Below are positions 24,475-32,633 of a stretch of DNA of 44,719 nt, in pieces. Both the position numbers and the translations under genes were made by a program. Location: contig CAZVNL010000018.1 of the NCBI GenBank assembly GCA_964628055.1, positions 1 through 44,719 of the forward strand, read 5' to 3'. Below the pieces are notes generated by a model that was not told the DNA's origin, did no database searches, and worked only from the letters and a program-made list of their open reading frames with translations. Source of the DNA: CAZBEL01 sp964628055 (GTDB lineage: Bacteria; Fidelibacterota; Marinisomatia; Marinisomatales; TCS56). How positions within the stretch are numbered: the stretch's first letter is position 1; each line of letters begins with the position of its first letter.

Positions 24475-24846
24475 ATGAATGATCGTACCTGCATTCGGTC
24501 TTACGTCAACCAGGAGGTGATCGATACTTTGCGCCAGGAGGTAGCGGGGCGAGATGAATTATCTCCCCTGGCGGATATCTTTGCCCTGTTGGGTGATCTC
24601 ACGCGGTTGCGAATTCTTTATGCCCTCACCCAAGCCGCCGAACTCTGCGTGTGTGATTTAGCGGATATTTTAGCGATGGATGTTTCCGCCGTTTCGCACC
24701 AACTGCGCCGGCTCAAGGATCGCAACTTGGTGCAGAGGCGCCGGGAAGGGCTAACCATTTATTATTCCCTAACAGAGAATGAGTTTGTCCAGGAAGCCTG
24801 CCAGCTATTAGACACCCTCCTGGCGCCACCCCTCCTTGCCGATTGA
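24475..24846 (+). CDS. ArsR/SmtB-family metal-sensing repressor, CadC-like
   Basis: A 123-residue winged-helix repressor. The DNA-binding core reads LADIFALLGDLTRLRILYAL, then the alpha-3 motif ELC58VC60DLADIL and the recognition helix SAVSHQLRRLKDRNLV, with the wing RRREGLTIYYSL. Cysteines C58 and C60, with C6 near the N terminus, match closely the Cd/Pb/Zn-binding cysteines of CadC (C7, C11, C58, C60), lacking only one. It should leave its operator when a thiophilic metal binds. GGAG is spaced 9 bases before the ATG. It is co-directional with the HMA gene and shares its palindromic operator. No efflux ATPase follows. Metal identity is inferred, not shown. Confidence 0.94.
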   Translation: MNDRTCIRSYVNQEVIDTLRQEVAGRDELSPLADIFALLGDLTRLRILYALTQAAELCVCDLADILAMDVSAVSHQLRRLKDRNLVQRRREGLTIYYSLTENEFVQEACQLLDTLLAPPLLAD

Positions 24847-24984
24847 TGGGAACACCGGGCCTTAAACCGGCCAATTATTTTTTCCGCGTACCAAATTAAC
24901 TTCGCGAAACTCTCATTTTATAACATTGCCAACCATCGGGTTAAGGGATAATCTTTACCTGTAATGTTTCCCACAATCGTAGCG

Positions 24985-25003
24985 CCTTGCATTCAATGCA
25001 AGG
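24985..25003. promoter_or_regulatory. 19-bp near-perfect dyad CCTTGCAT-tca-ATGCAAGG
   Basis: An 8-bp inverted repeat with a 3-base centre in the 305-bp gap between the ArsR gene and the large membrane protein gene, about 150 bp before the latter. There is no T-run after it, so a protein-binding site is more likely than a terminator. The binding protein is unknown. Nothing else in the gap 24847-25151 can be named with confidence. Confidence 0.45.
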
Positions 25004-25151
25004 AACGATCTTCTACCGTTTTTCCTGTCGGTAATGAATCAGTAAGCTAAGCGGATAACTTGTAAAGCTAAAAAAATTATTTTCGGTCTTGTGACAAGGT
25101 TCAATTTTTATCCAAATTTGTGTTCTATTATGATGGAAAAGTGGTGAAGCG

Positions 25152-27986
25152 GTGGCGTTTGTGAATAGATTAGGTCCGGGGCCTCCCTTGGTTCGACGCG
25201 TGGATTTTGTCCTGATTAGTGTAACCCTGTTTCTCTCCGGGTTCTGCGGAATCGCCTACGAAGTTCTCTATGCACGCCTGTTAGGAACCATTATTGGCGA
25301 CCATTTTGCGGTGAATGCTTCCATCCTGGTCACCTTCTTACTGGGAATCGGTTTGGGGATGAAGTTCGCCTATCGCTTGCAGCGCTATCTGTGGGCTGTG
25401 GAAGGAACCATTGGGTTGTACGCCCTTGCTTTTGTGGTCGTCTTGCCCAAGTTGGATTACTTTTTGTTCCAGACGTTACTAGTGAGTAGCCTGGCAGCAA
25501 ATGTCTTCGTGGCCTGTTTGATTTTGCTTATCCCTGCCTTTTTGGTAGGGGTGAGCCTACCTTTATTCGCCGCATATTTACAGACCCTAGTTCCCGGGCG
25601 TGTTTTCACCATCAGCTACATGGTGTACAATTTTGGGGCTGCCCTGACGGCTTTGCTCATTGAATTCTATCTAATACGTCACTTGGGTTTACGCGCCGCA
25701 ACACTGTTCATCGCCAGCGTAAACTTGGGGATCGGGACGCTGCTTTTCTTGCGTCGCGGAGGGATTCTGGGGCGGCTGCAAAAACATCTGGAGATTCGAT
25801 ATCCGCTTAAAACGGTACTCCCTCTCATTGTCCTGAGTTTCGCCAGCGCCATTTTTCAACTTACCATGTTGAAATTTGCCGAATTCATTTTTGGACCCTA
25901 CCACGAGACCTTCGCCATGGTCTTGGGGATCACGCTGTTGGGGATCGCCCTGGGGACGCTTCTTACCCATCTATTCAAGATTCAGTTTGCCACCTTCCTG
26001 GTAATTAACCTGATTTACGTGGTGTTTTTGAATGTGCTTTTTAAACCCCTCCTAATCTTTATGGCGACCTACTATCAGAACTTTCAAGGAGTTTCGTTAA
26101 CCATTTGGAAGCTATGGATTCTGTTTCTTATCATGGGTGTTAGCTCCGTCTGTTTCGGGGCGGCCATCCCGGCGCTCATGCAGAAGGAATCGGACGTGGC
26201 CCGGGAGTCAGGCCACCTGTTGTTCGTCTCTAGCATGGCCAATGCAGCCGGGTATCTCACCATGATCTTTGTTGTGCATGCCCTGTTTGAATATGGCGCC
26301 ATCCTCTTTTTGATTGCCTTGCTTCTAGCTCTGGCGGCTGTGTTGACGTTCTGGCCAACCCGGCGCCCAGCCGTTTTCGTCGTGGTGATCCTGGTAGGGG
26401 GCTTGTTCCTGAAAAATGAGTATTGGCAGGAGAAAATCCTGTACTATGATTACATGTCTTTCACTTCCCTGGAGAAATTCCATCAAGCGCGAAGTACTTA
26501 CCAGGGTGGGCGCTGGTTTCGTAAATACGATGAAACCTTTTCCATCAACACCTATGAAGGCCAGGCCTTTTTCTTTATTAATGGTTACACCAGTATTGAT
26601 TTAAACACCAGTCCGGAATACGTGGTGGGTTTCCTTTCCTCTCTAATTTCCCCGCGTAAAAACCGGGGGTTGGTGCTGGGGCTGGGAAGCGGAGCCACCG
26701 CAGGCACGGTTGCGGAAATATTCGACACGTTAGAGACAGTGGAGATCAGCCCCCTTATCCTGAGTAAACAACATCTCTTCCGCCAGTACAGCTTCGGTAT
26801 TATGGCCAAACCCAACGTGGAAGTTTACTGTGACGATGGCTTGCATTTTTTGAAGATGACTGACCGGCGTTATGACCTAATACTCAACACCGTGACCACG
26901 CCGCTCTACTTCAGTTCCAGCAAGTTGTACACCCGTGAATTTTTGGACTTGGTTAAGGAGCATCTAAGACCAGATGGGATCTACACCACCTGGGTGGACA
27001 GCCGCGTGGGTGACCGGGGCGTCCGGATCATTCTAAGGACGTTACAGCAGGAATTTCAATATTGTTGGGTGGTGGTTCTGCGACCGGAGTATTTCTTGCT
27101 ACTCTGTTCCAATACGCCCCTGGAACTGAGGGAAGAGGAGCGCTTATTTACTAACCGCCGGTTGGGGGAATATTTCTTCCGCGAGCACGGGCGAGATATG
27201 CGCTCTTTCCCCTATGCCATCATCAACACAAATCCCTTTGGCTTTCTGCAATCGTACGAGTCCGTACCCGTGAATACCATGGATTTTCCGGTTTTGGAAT
27301 TTGAAATGACCCGGATCCCTCTGAGAACCCTGCAAGCATTTCCTACTTATCTCCTAGAGCAGTATTCCTTAGAGGCCATGAATCAAAGCGTGTTTAAGAA
27401 TCGAGGGATTGAATTAAACCATCTGGTGACCTATTACCTGCTTCGGAACCAACAATCACTGTTCGCCAGGTATTTTCTAAAGCTGGCGGTAAGCCTGGAA
27501 CCCAATTTTTTGCCCCAGTACGAAAAATATTTATTGAACTTCTTTGATACCCGCCAGCGCCGTTACCCTTCGATCAAAACCAAGGTAGCCTACGCTTTCT
27601 GGCTGGAATTCTTTGATCATATTGAGGAGGCCATGGAGGTTTACCAGGGAATCCTGGAATTAAACACCGATCTCCCTGAAGTTCGTTATAAAATCGGGAG
27701 ATTGCAGTACCAGCAGAACCAGTTGGAAGCAGCCCGCACCATGTTGGAGCAGGAACTCCTCTACAGTCCTAACCACGCCCTGGCCATGTTTCTATTGGGT
27801 AAAATCAACCTGGAATTAGGGAATTACGCCCAGGCAATCCACTGGTTGAAGCGGTGCCTGGGGCTCCGACCTGATTTAGAAGGGGCGAACCGCGCCCTGG
27901 GGGAAGCGTATCTAAAAAGCGGGGATGAAACTAAAGCGCGATTATATTTCCAGAAAGAATTAGACTACTACCCTGAAGGAGAATAA
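25152..27986 (+). CDS. Polytopic membrane protein with degenerate spermidine-synthase domain and C-terminal TPRs
   Basis: A 944-residue protein of the group annotated as fused MFS/spermidine synthase. Ten or more TMs (residues about 18-430, in two blocks) begin with FLSGFCGIAYEVLYARLLGT, typical of the family. A Rossmann methyltransferase-like domain (about 480-680) keeps the nucleotide-binding loop GLVLGLGSGATAGTVAEIF and CDDGLHFL. The motif that carries the catalytic Asp of polyamine aminopropyltransferases, normally D-x-x-DP-like, reads YDLILNTVTTP, so classical spermidine synthesis is unlikely. TPRs run from about 815 to the end (LPEVRYKIGRLQYQQNQLEA, then ALAMFLLGKINLELGNY). The start is GTG; a second in-frame GTG lies three codons later. 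Monocistronic. The role of such proteins is not established. Confidence 0.87.
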   Translation: MAFVNRLGPGPPLVRRVDFVLISVTLFLSGFCGIAYEVLYARLLGTIIGDHFAVNASILVTFLLGIGLGMKFAYRLQRYLWAVEGTIGLYALAFVVVLPKLDYFLFQTLLVSSLAANVFVACLILLIPAFLVGVSLPLFAAYLQTLVPGRVFTISYMVYNFGAALTALLIEFYLIRHLGLRAATLFIASVNLGIGTLLFLRRGGILGRLQKHLEIRYPLKTVLPLIVLSFASAIFQLTMLKFAEFIFGPYHETFAMVLGITLLGIALGTLLTHLFKIQFATFLVINLIYVVFLNVLFKPLLIFMATYYQNFQGVSLTIWKLWILFLIMGVSSVCFGAAIPALMQKESDVARESGHLLFVSSMANAAGYLTMIFVVHALFEYGAILFLIALLLALAAVLTFWPTRRPAVFVVVILVGGLFLKNEYWQEKILYYDYMSFTSLEKFHQARSTYQGGRWFRKYDETFSINTYEGQAFFFINGYTSIDLNTSPEYVVGFLSSLISPRKNRGLVLGLGSGATAGTVAEIFDTLETVEISPLILSKQHLFRQYSFGIMAKPNVEVYCDDGLHFLKMTDRRYDLILNTVTTPLYFSSSKLYTREFLDLVKEHLRPDGIYTTWVDSRVGDRGVRIILRTLQQEFQYCWVVVLRPEYFLLLCSNTPLELREEERLFTNRRLGEYFFREHGRDMRSFPYAIINTNPFGFLQSYESVPVNTMDFPVLEFEMTRIPLRTLQAFPTYLLEQYSLEAMNQSVFKNRGIELNHLVTYYLLRNQQSLFARYFLKLAVSLEPNFLPQYEKYLLNFFDTRQRRYPSIKTKVAYAFWLEFFDHIEEAMEVYQGILELNTDLPEVRYKIGRLQYQQNQLEAARTMLEQELLYSPNHALAMFLLGKINLELGNYAQAIHWLKRCLGLRPDLEGANRALGEAYLKSGDETKARLYFQKELDYYPEGE

Positions 27987-28068
27987 GCTCAACTGAGCGT
28001 TTTAATGGTCCCCCAGTTTAGGAAAGATGTATCGGTATTTAACCCCGAAGCTGGCGTTCCCGGGGAGA

Positions 28069-28878
28069 TTACTCGAGTAAAAGGACCTTTTGCAGCGTTC
28101 GTGTTCGGCGGCCTTTAACTTCGATAAAATAAGTACCCGTAGGGAATCCCGAGGCCTCCCAATGGAGGGTGTGTTTACCGGGAGTAATGCTTTGTAACGG
28201 CAGAAGATTGGCAACTTGCTGACCCTGGAGATTGTAAATGACTGTTAGGGGTTGTTCTGTAGCGGCTGTAATAGAGATTGTAGTCTTGGGATTAAAAGAG
28301 TTGGGGTAGGGAGCGCTCACGTGAAAATCCCCGGGAAGGGAGGCATCGGGATCAATCTCCACCGTAGGTAGTTCGGTGAGTAACTGTTCGATGAGCGTTT
28401 TCATCTGGTCCGGGTTGAAGTCAACCAGGGAATAGCGCACCGTCATATTATGATCGAGGATGACATTCTGGGGGACGTAACCAAGGCCAAACCAATACTG
28501 GACGTTGGTGGAGTCGTCGTCGAGGAGAGGATAGGTAGCCCCTAAATTGGCCTATTGGGTACAACTACAGGGATAATTCCACTGGCGACCAAAGGAGAGG
28601 ACGTGGAGACCCTGTTGATAATAGTCTTCGTACATTTGATTTAACTCGCCAATCTCGCTCTGGCAATTGGTACACCAGGAGTTGAAGAAGCTAAGGATCG
28701 TAACCGCATATTCGCCGCCGTTCAGGTCGCCATTCAAGTCTCGTAGCTGCAAGGTTGCGTCGGGGCTATCGGCACACACGGGTAAGACCTGTTCCTGGTC
28801 GGTGAGTGAGAGGGTAGTTCCCACGATGTAGGTCTGGGCACCGAGTGTTGCTGTGAGTGTTAGAAGGGCGAATTTCAT
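28069..28878 (-). pseudogene. T9SS-sorted redoxin, interrupted by one in-frame TAG
   Basis: Read through the TAG, this is a 269-codon gene with no frameshift. It has a signal peptide (MKFALLTLTATLGAQ), a TlpA/redoxin domain with intact W-C-T-N-C (ILSFFNSWCTNCQSEIGEL), then NYPCSCTQ, TAG, ANLGATYPLLDDD. The C terminus is a type A T9SS sorting domain (PYPNSFNPKTTISI to GTYFIEVKGR and LQKVLLLE). The TAG (28552-28554, codon 109) stands where related redoxins often have Trp; TGG to TAG is one change. The ATG overlaps the restored stop of the upstream gene (TGATG). It would be a secreted, surface-attached thiol-disulfide protein if the stop were read through or is an assembly error; otherwise it is a recent pseudogene. 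See findings. Confidence 0.8.
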
Positions 28879-30732
28879 CAGCGTAGTAGGACAATTTTTT
28901 GGCTGCAAATATCTGGTCAGTAGCGAGGACAATTAGGTATATTCCTGAAGGCCATAAGGTTCCGTCGGTTGCCCGTCCGTCCCAGGTGAGGCGATGGGTT
29001 CCAGCAGGAAGGGCTTGCCGGGGCAAAGGGGTAGCCACCACACGGCCAAAGAGGTCATGAACCGCTATATGGGTCATGGTGGAAGTGGGTAGACTGAACT
29101 GCAATATGGTGGCTGGATTGAAAGGGTTAGGATAGGAGGGGTATAGGCGGGGTGTTGAGGGAATTAGACCTACTATAGACTGTGTGGCGGCCGTGGTGCT
29201 GTCTAACAAATTTTCTAAAACACTAATCATTAAGCCAGGGTCATATTCGGTATTTGTAAGGCGGAGGATCCCTTCGGCGTCAACAAGGTAATCGCGCGGG
29301 TAAGGAGATTGGCCTCCCGGGATATTGTATTGGCCGTACACCCCCTGATTATCCCAGAGAACCGGAAAGGTGATGCCCTGGTCGGCAATGAAAGCTTCGA
29401 TGACGGGTATGGGTTCATTGGAAATCCCCACGACCTGTACACCCTGGTCTTGGTACTCTTGATAAATGGAAACTTCCAAGTCCGAAAACTCCGGAGCGTA
29501 CACAGGTCACTACCCGGTAAAAAAGGCGGTCACTGCCGGGTGGCCGCCTAAATCGTCCAGGCTGAGCTCACCAGTTCCGTTCACCTGGCTCAAACTAAAA
29601 AAGGGAGCCGAATCCCCGACCATGGGTCCATAGGGAAAGTTACCGGTCAATTGAATCGAAGTGACGGGCTCATCAGAATCGTTAGTCATGAATTGTAGAT
29701 TAGCCATCCAATCGTTGTCCTGGGGAGCGTAAGGGATGGTGATTTCCTGTGCTTCCCCCGGGGGTAGGAGTACATTGTCGTAAAAAACGTCGAAGTNNNN
29801 NNNNNNNNNNNNNNNNNNNNNNNNNNNNNNNNNNNNNNNNNNNNNNNNNNNNNNNNNNNNNNNNNNNNNNNNNNNNNNNNNNNNNNNNNNNNNNNNATTT
29901 CCTGTGCTTCCCCCGGGGGTAGGAGTACATTGTCGTAAAAAACGTCGAAGTTCGGGTTGTCTAATTGAACAAGATCCAGGATTAGATCCTAATTCCCGTG
30001 ATTGGTCATGGTGAAGGTTTCTATAGCCGACATGCCGCTGGCGACCCGGGTGAAAGCGTTCTTGCGCCGGGAATAATCCACGTCGGGTCCGGGGGTAGAT
30101 TCGATTTGAAAAACGTCGAAGTACATCCACTCCGCCGAGTAGACGGTGTTCCCGGCCATGTTCATGGCCATGACGCGCCCCCCGGTGTTCTTGAATCCGT
30201 AGAGTTCAAGACTCCCCGTAGAGAAGTTCAACACTTCTACATCGTCCCAGTCTGAAACGGCCAATAGGGAATCGTTCACCGCCACGCAGGAAGCATACCC
30301 GGAAGTGTGGTAATTGGACACCAACACCGGCGTGGTAGGGTCGCTCACATCCACTATGTCGATTCCCTTGGCCCCGGTGGCAACAAACAAGTAATTGCCC
30401 TGGAGGGCTAAATCCTTGGCTGTGCCACTGGTCGTGAGGGTCGCTAAAATGGAAGGATTGTAAGGGTCGGTGATAGCAATGATTTTTACCCCCGCACTAT
30501 CGTCAGCCACATACAGGAGTTCCCCGGCCGGTACCGTAAGCAATATTATTCTGAACTGCCCAGGAGTAGATGCGCCCCCAGGCACACCCTCCCGCTGTGT
30601 CTGGTTATTTAAGAAGGTACGGGTAACGAGACTCAGGTTTTTGGCCAGCGCGACCTGTCCGATGACAAGCCATAGGAGCAGGGCGAAGACTCCCGAGCGG
30701 TAAGTGTTGGCAGGGGCGATTATGGTGTCCAT
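28878..30732 (-). pseudogene. Multi-domain T9SS-sorted redoxin with in-frame stops, an A6 slip and an assembly gap
   Basis: Domains in order: a signal peptide, LVIVD repeats (for example GIDIVDVSDPTTPVLVSNY), a choice-of-anchor D domain (IETFTMTNHGN, TAG, DLILDLVQ), a redoxin domain (DSAPFFSLSQVNGTGELSL, then AVTAFFTG, TAG, TGA, PVYAPEF and VVGISNEP), and a type A T9SS sorting domain (YPSYPNPFNPATILQF to SGIYLIVLATD). Interruptions are TAG at 29989-29991, TAG-TGA at 29507-29512, and a missing A in an A6 run (28895-28900) that, if restored, gives the expected ending AKKIVLLR and a stop overlapping the next ATG. The 100-N gap lies inside; removing it with one copy of its 55-nt flank keeps the frame exactly, giving about 566 codons. 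The start is ATG 30732, or GTG two codons earlier. Confidence 0.8.
29742..29951. repeat. Scaffold gap of 100 N flanked by an exact 55-nt direct duplicate
   Basis: Bases 29742-29796 and 29897-29951 are identical, and exactly 100 Ns (29797-29896) stand between them. A fixed 100-N gap is the usual placeholder for unknown size, and 55 is a common assembly k-mer. The two contig ends probably overlap and should be merged. Collapse removes 155 bases and leaves the surrounding reading frame in phase. A true tandem repeat of the domain is the alternative. Confidence 0.9.
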
Positions 30733-30884
30733 TTTCACACCCCAGTCTAACCAGCGCCTCGCAGGGAAACTGTCAAGACGGAAACACTTTGGCCCTTTTA
30801 AGGTGTGCCCGTCACCGAAGTACGTTGGAGAGATGGAGGTTTGGTAAGCATTGGAGGCCGAGGGCGCAGAATGTAATTTCCGTT

Positions 30885-32066
30885 ATGTTTCCGGACACCA
30901 TCATTGGTCACTACGGGGAAATTGGATTAAAGGGTCGTAACCGGAGTTTTTTCGAAGGAAAACTCGTTGCCAATATTAGAAAAGCCCTGAAGCGAGTTGC
31001 CCCGGGCTCCGTTCACAGCGTACGACGGTTATACGGTCGGCTCTTAATTACGCTCGATCCTACTGCTGAACCACCCTGGGAGGAGATTACCGATGCCCTT
31101 CGAGACATGCTGGGGTTGGTGTATTTTGCTTGGGCCTATACCGTACCACCGGAGCTGGAGAAAATCAGGACAAAAGTATTAGAGCTATTGGGTGAGAAGT
31201 CCTTTAAGACCTTTCGTATCACGGCCCGCCGCCCTGATCGAAATTTTCCCATTAGCGCTCAGCGGTTAAATGAAATATTGGGTGAAGCGGTGGTAACGCA
31301 CCTGAAGAAGAAAGTGGACCTCACCCATCCCGAATGCACTTGCTATGTGGAGGTGGTCAATGGTGCTGTGTACATCTACACGGAGCGGATTCCCGGGCGA
31401 GGAGGGTTGCCGGTGGGAGTAAGCGGCAAGGTAATCCTGCTCATTTCAGGAGGCATTGACTCCCCGGTGGCGGCTTACTATCTATTAAAACGCGGGGCCC
31501 GGGTGGGGTATGTTCATTTTCATTCGGTGCCGTACACCGATGAAGCTTCTATGGATAAAGTGCGTGAAATTGTGAGGGTTTTAAATCGTTTTCAAGAACA
31601 GGCTGTTTTGTGGTTGGTCCCGTTGGCTCCCATCCAGAAGGAGATTATGCTCCACACTCAGGCGCGGTATCGGGTGCTCCTTTACCGACGCTTTATGTTA
31701 CGCTTGGCCGATGTGATCCGGGCTCGAGAAAAAGCCCTGGCCCTGGTCACCGGGGAGTCCCTAGCCCAGGTGGCCTCCCAGACCATGGAAAACATAGGCG
31801 TGATTCAAGAAGCCGTTCAAACGCCCGTTCTCCGTCCTTTGATTGGGCTGGATAAGCAGGAGATTATCGCTAAAGCCCGAGACATCACCACCTACGATAT
31901 TTCCATTCTTCCCGATCAGGACTGCTGCTCTCTGTTCCTTCCTCGGCATCCAGCCACGAAAGCGCAATTATCGGACGTAACCGAGGAAGAATCCCACTTG
32001 GAGGTGGAGGCGCTAATAGCCAAGACGCTTGAGGAAACCCGCCAGGAAGTCATTTCAGGAACGTAA
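30885..32066 (+). CDS. thiI: tRNA 4-thiouridine synthase ThiI
   Basis: A 394-residue ThiI. It transfers sulfur to U8 of tRNA and can supply sulfur for thiamine thiazole. The N-terminal ferredoxin-like and THUMP regions (residues 1-165) start IIGHYGEIGLKGRNRSFFEG, the usual ThiI opening. The PP-loop ATPase motif SGGIDSPVAAYYLLKRG follows near residue 187, then SQTMENIGVIQEA, LIGLDKQEIIAKARDI and DCCSLFLPRHP. The C-terminal rhodanese domain of the E. coli enzyme is absent, as in many bacteria and archaea, so another sulfur donor is needed. I chose ATG 30885 because family homology begins there; upstream codons to 30789 add unrelated sequence. No clear ribosome site. Confidence 0.95.
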   Translation: MFPDTIIGHYGEIGLKGRNRSFFEGKLVANIRKALKRVAPGSVHSVRRLYGRLLITLDPTAEPPWEEITDALRDMLGLVYFAWAYTVPPELEKIRTKVLELLGEKSFKTFRITARRPDRNFPISAQRLNEILGEAVVTHLKKKVDLTHPECTCYVEVVNGAVYIYTERIPGRGGLPVGVSGKVILLISGGIDSPVAAYYLLKRGARVGYVHFHSVPYTDEASMDKVREIVRVLNRFQEQAVLWLVPLAPIQKEIMLHTQARYRVLLYRRFMLRLADVIRAREKALALVTGESLAQVASQTMENIGVIQEAVQTPVLRPLIGLDKQEIIAKARDITTYDISILPDQDCCSLFLPRHPATKAQLSDVTEEESHLEVEALIAKTLEETRQEVISGT

Positions 32067-32132
32067 GCTGCCTCCGTACAACCGGAAACATTTCATCGAT
32101 CCGTGCATCTAAGAAATAAAAGTGAGGGTACC

Positions 32133-32633
32133 ATGGAGAGAATGAGCCTTATAATTTATTTGCTGTTGGTTGCTACCCTTCTCCAGGGTGGGGACTTGAA
32201 GGTGGGAGACCGTGCGCCAGATTTTACACTCCCTGATCAGGATGGGACCTACCAGACCCTTTCGGACTATCGCGGTCATCCCGTAGTGGTCTATTTTTAT
32301 CCTAAGGACGATACCCCGGGGTGCATCAAGGAGGCATGCAGCATCCGCGATGTATATGACGGATTTAAGCAAGCGGGCATTGTCGTCTTTGGCATCAGTT
32401 ACGACACTCCTGAAGATCACTACGCCTTTCGGGTGAAGTATCGCTTACCCTTTACCCTCTTAAGTGACCAGGATAAATCTGTATCGAAAGCGTACGGCAG
32501 CGAGGGTGTGTTCTTTCCGGAAAGAAAGACCTTTCTGATTGATGAAAAGGGTAGCATTTTAAAAATCTACGACAAGGTGCGGGTCGTGACTCATGGCGCC
32601 GACCTATTGCGAGACTTTGACACCAAAGATTAG
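32133..32633 (+). CDS. Exported peroxiredoxin, BCP/PrxQ type
   Basis: A 166-residue peroxiredoxin with an N-terminal signal peptide (SLIIYLLLVATLLQGG). It is therefore periplasmic, unlike the usual cytosolic BCP. It reduces hydroperoxides through the peroxidatic C64 in YPKDDTPGC. C69 (KEAC), five residues on, is the resolving cysteine typical of PrxQ. The family core DRAPDFTLPDQDGTYQTLSD and GISYDTPEDHYAF are also present. A GAGGG ribosome site stands before the ATG at 32133; an upstream GTG at 32103 would place a charged stretch before the signal peptide. Its 3' end overlaps the TonB receptor gene by 41 bp. Reducing power could come from the other thioredoxin-like proteins in the window. Confidence 0.93.
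   Translation: MERMSLIIYLLLVATLLQGGDLKVGDRAPDFTLPDQDGTYQTLSDYRGHPVVVYFYPKDDTPGCIKEACSIRDVYDGFKQAGIVVFGISYDTPEDHYAFRVKYRLPFTLLSDQDKSVSKAYGSEGVFFPERKTFLIDEKGSILKIYDKVRVVTHGADLLRDFDTKD

Noticed and set aside
28890..28905. Programmed -1 ribosomal frameshift at the A6 run
   Set aside because: The A run is C-AAA-AAA-T in the reading phase, not a standard X-XXY-YYZ slippery site with a downstream structure I can see. A homopolymer indel is simpler.
29485..29512. Firm selenoprotein call at the TGA
   Set aside because: A small UCCG/CGGA stem can be drawn just after the TGA, but it is short and lacks a convincing SECIS loop. A TAG precedes it directly and no Sec machinery is in the window.
29510..30130. 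206-codon frame spanning the N gap as a separate gene
   Set aside because: Its first part is in the wrong frame of the LVIVD gene and it is joined only by the artificial length of the gap.
28069..30738. A genome-wide change of the genetic code with TAG read as Trp
   Set aside because: TAG ends at least four other intact genes in the window (stops at 21503, 24419, 32633 and 42822), and no other gene contains an in-frame TAG.
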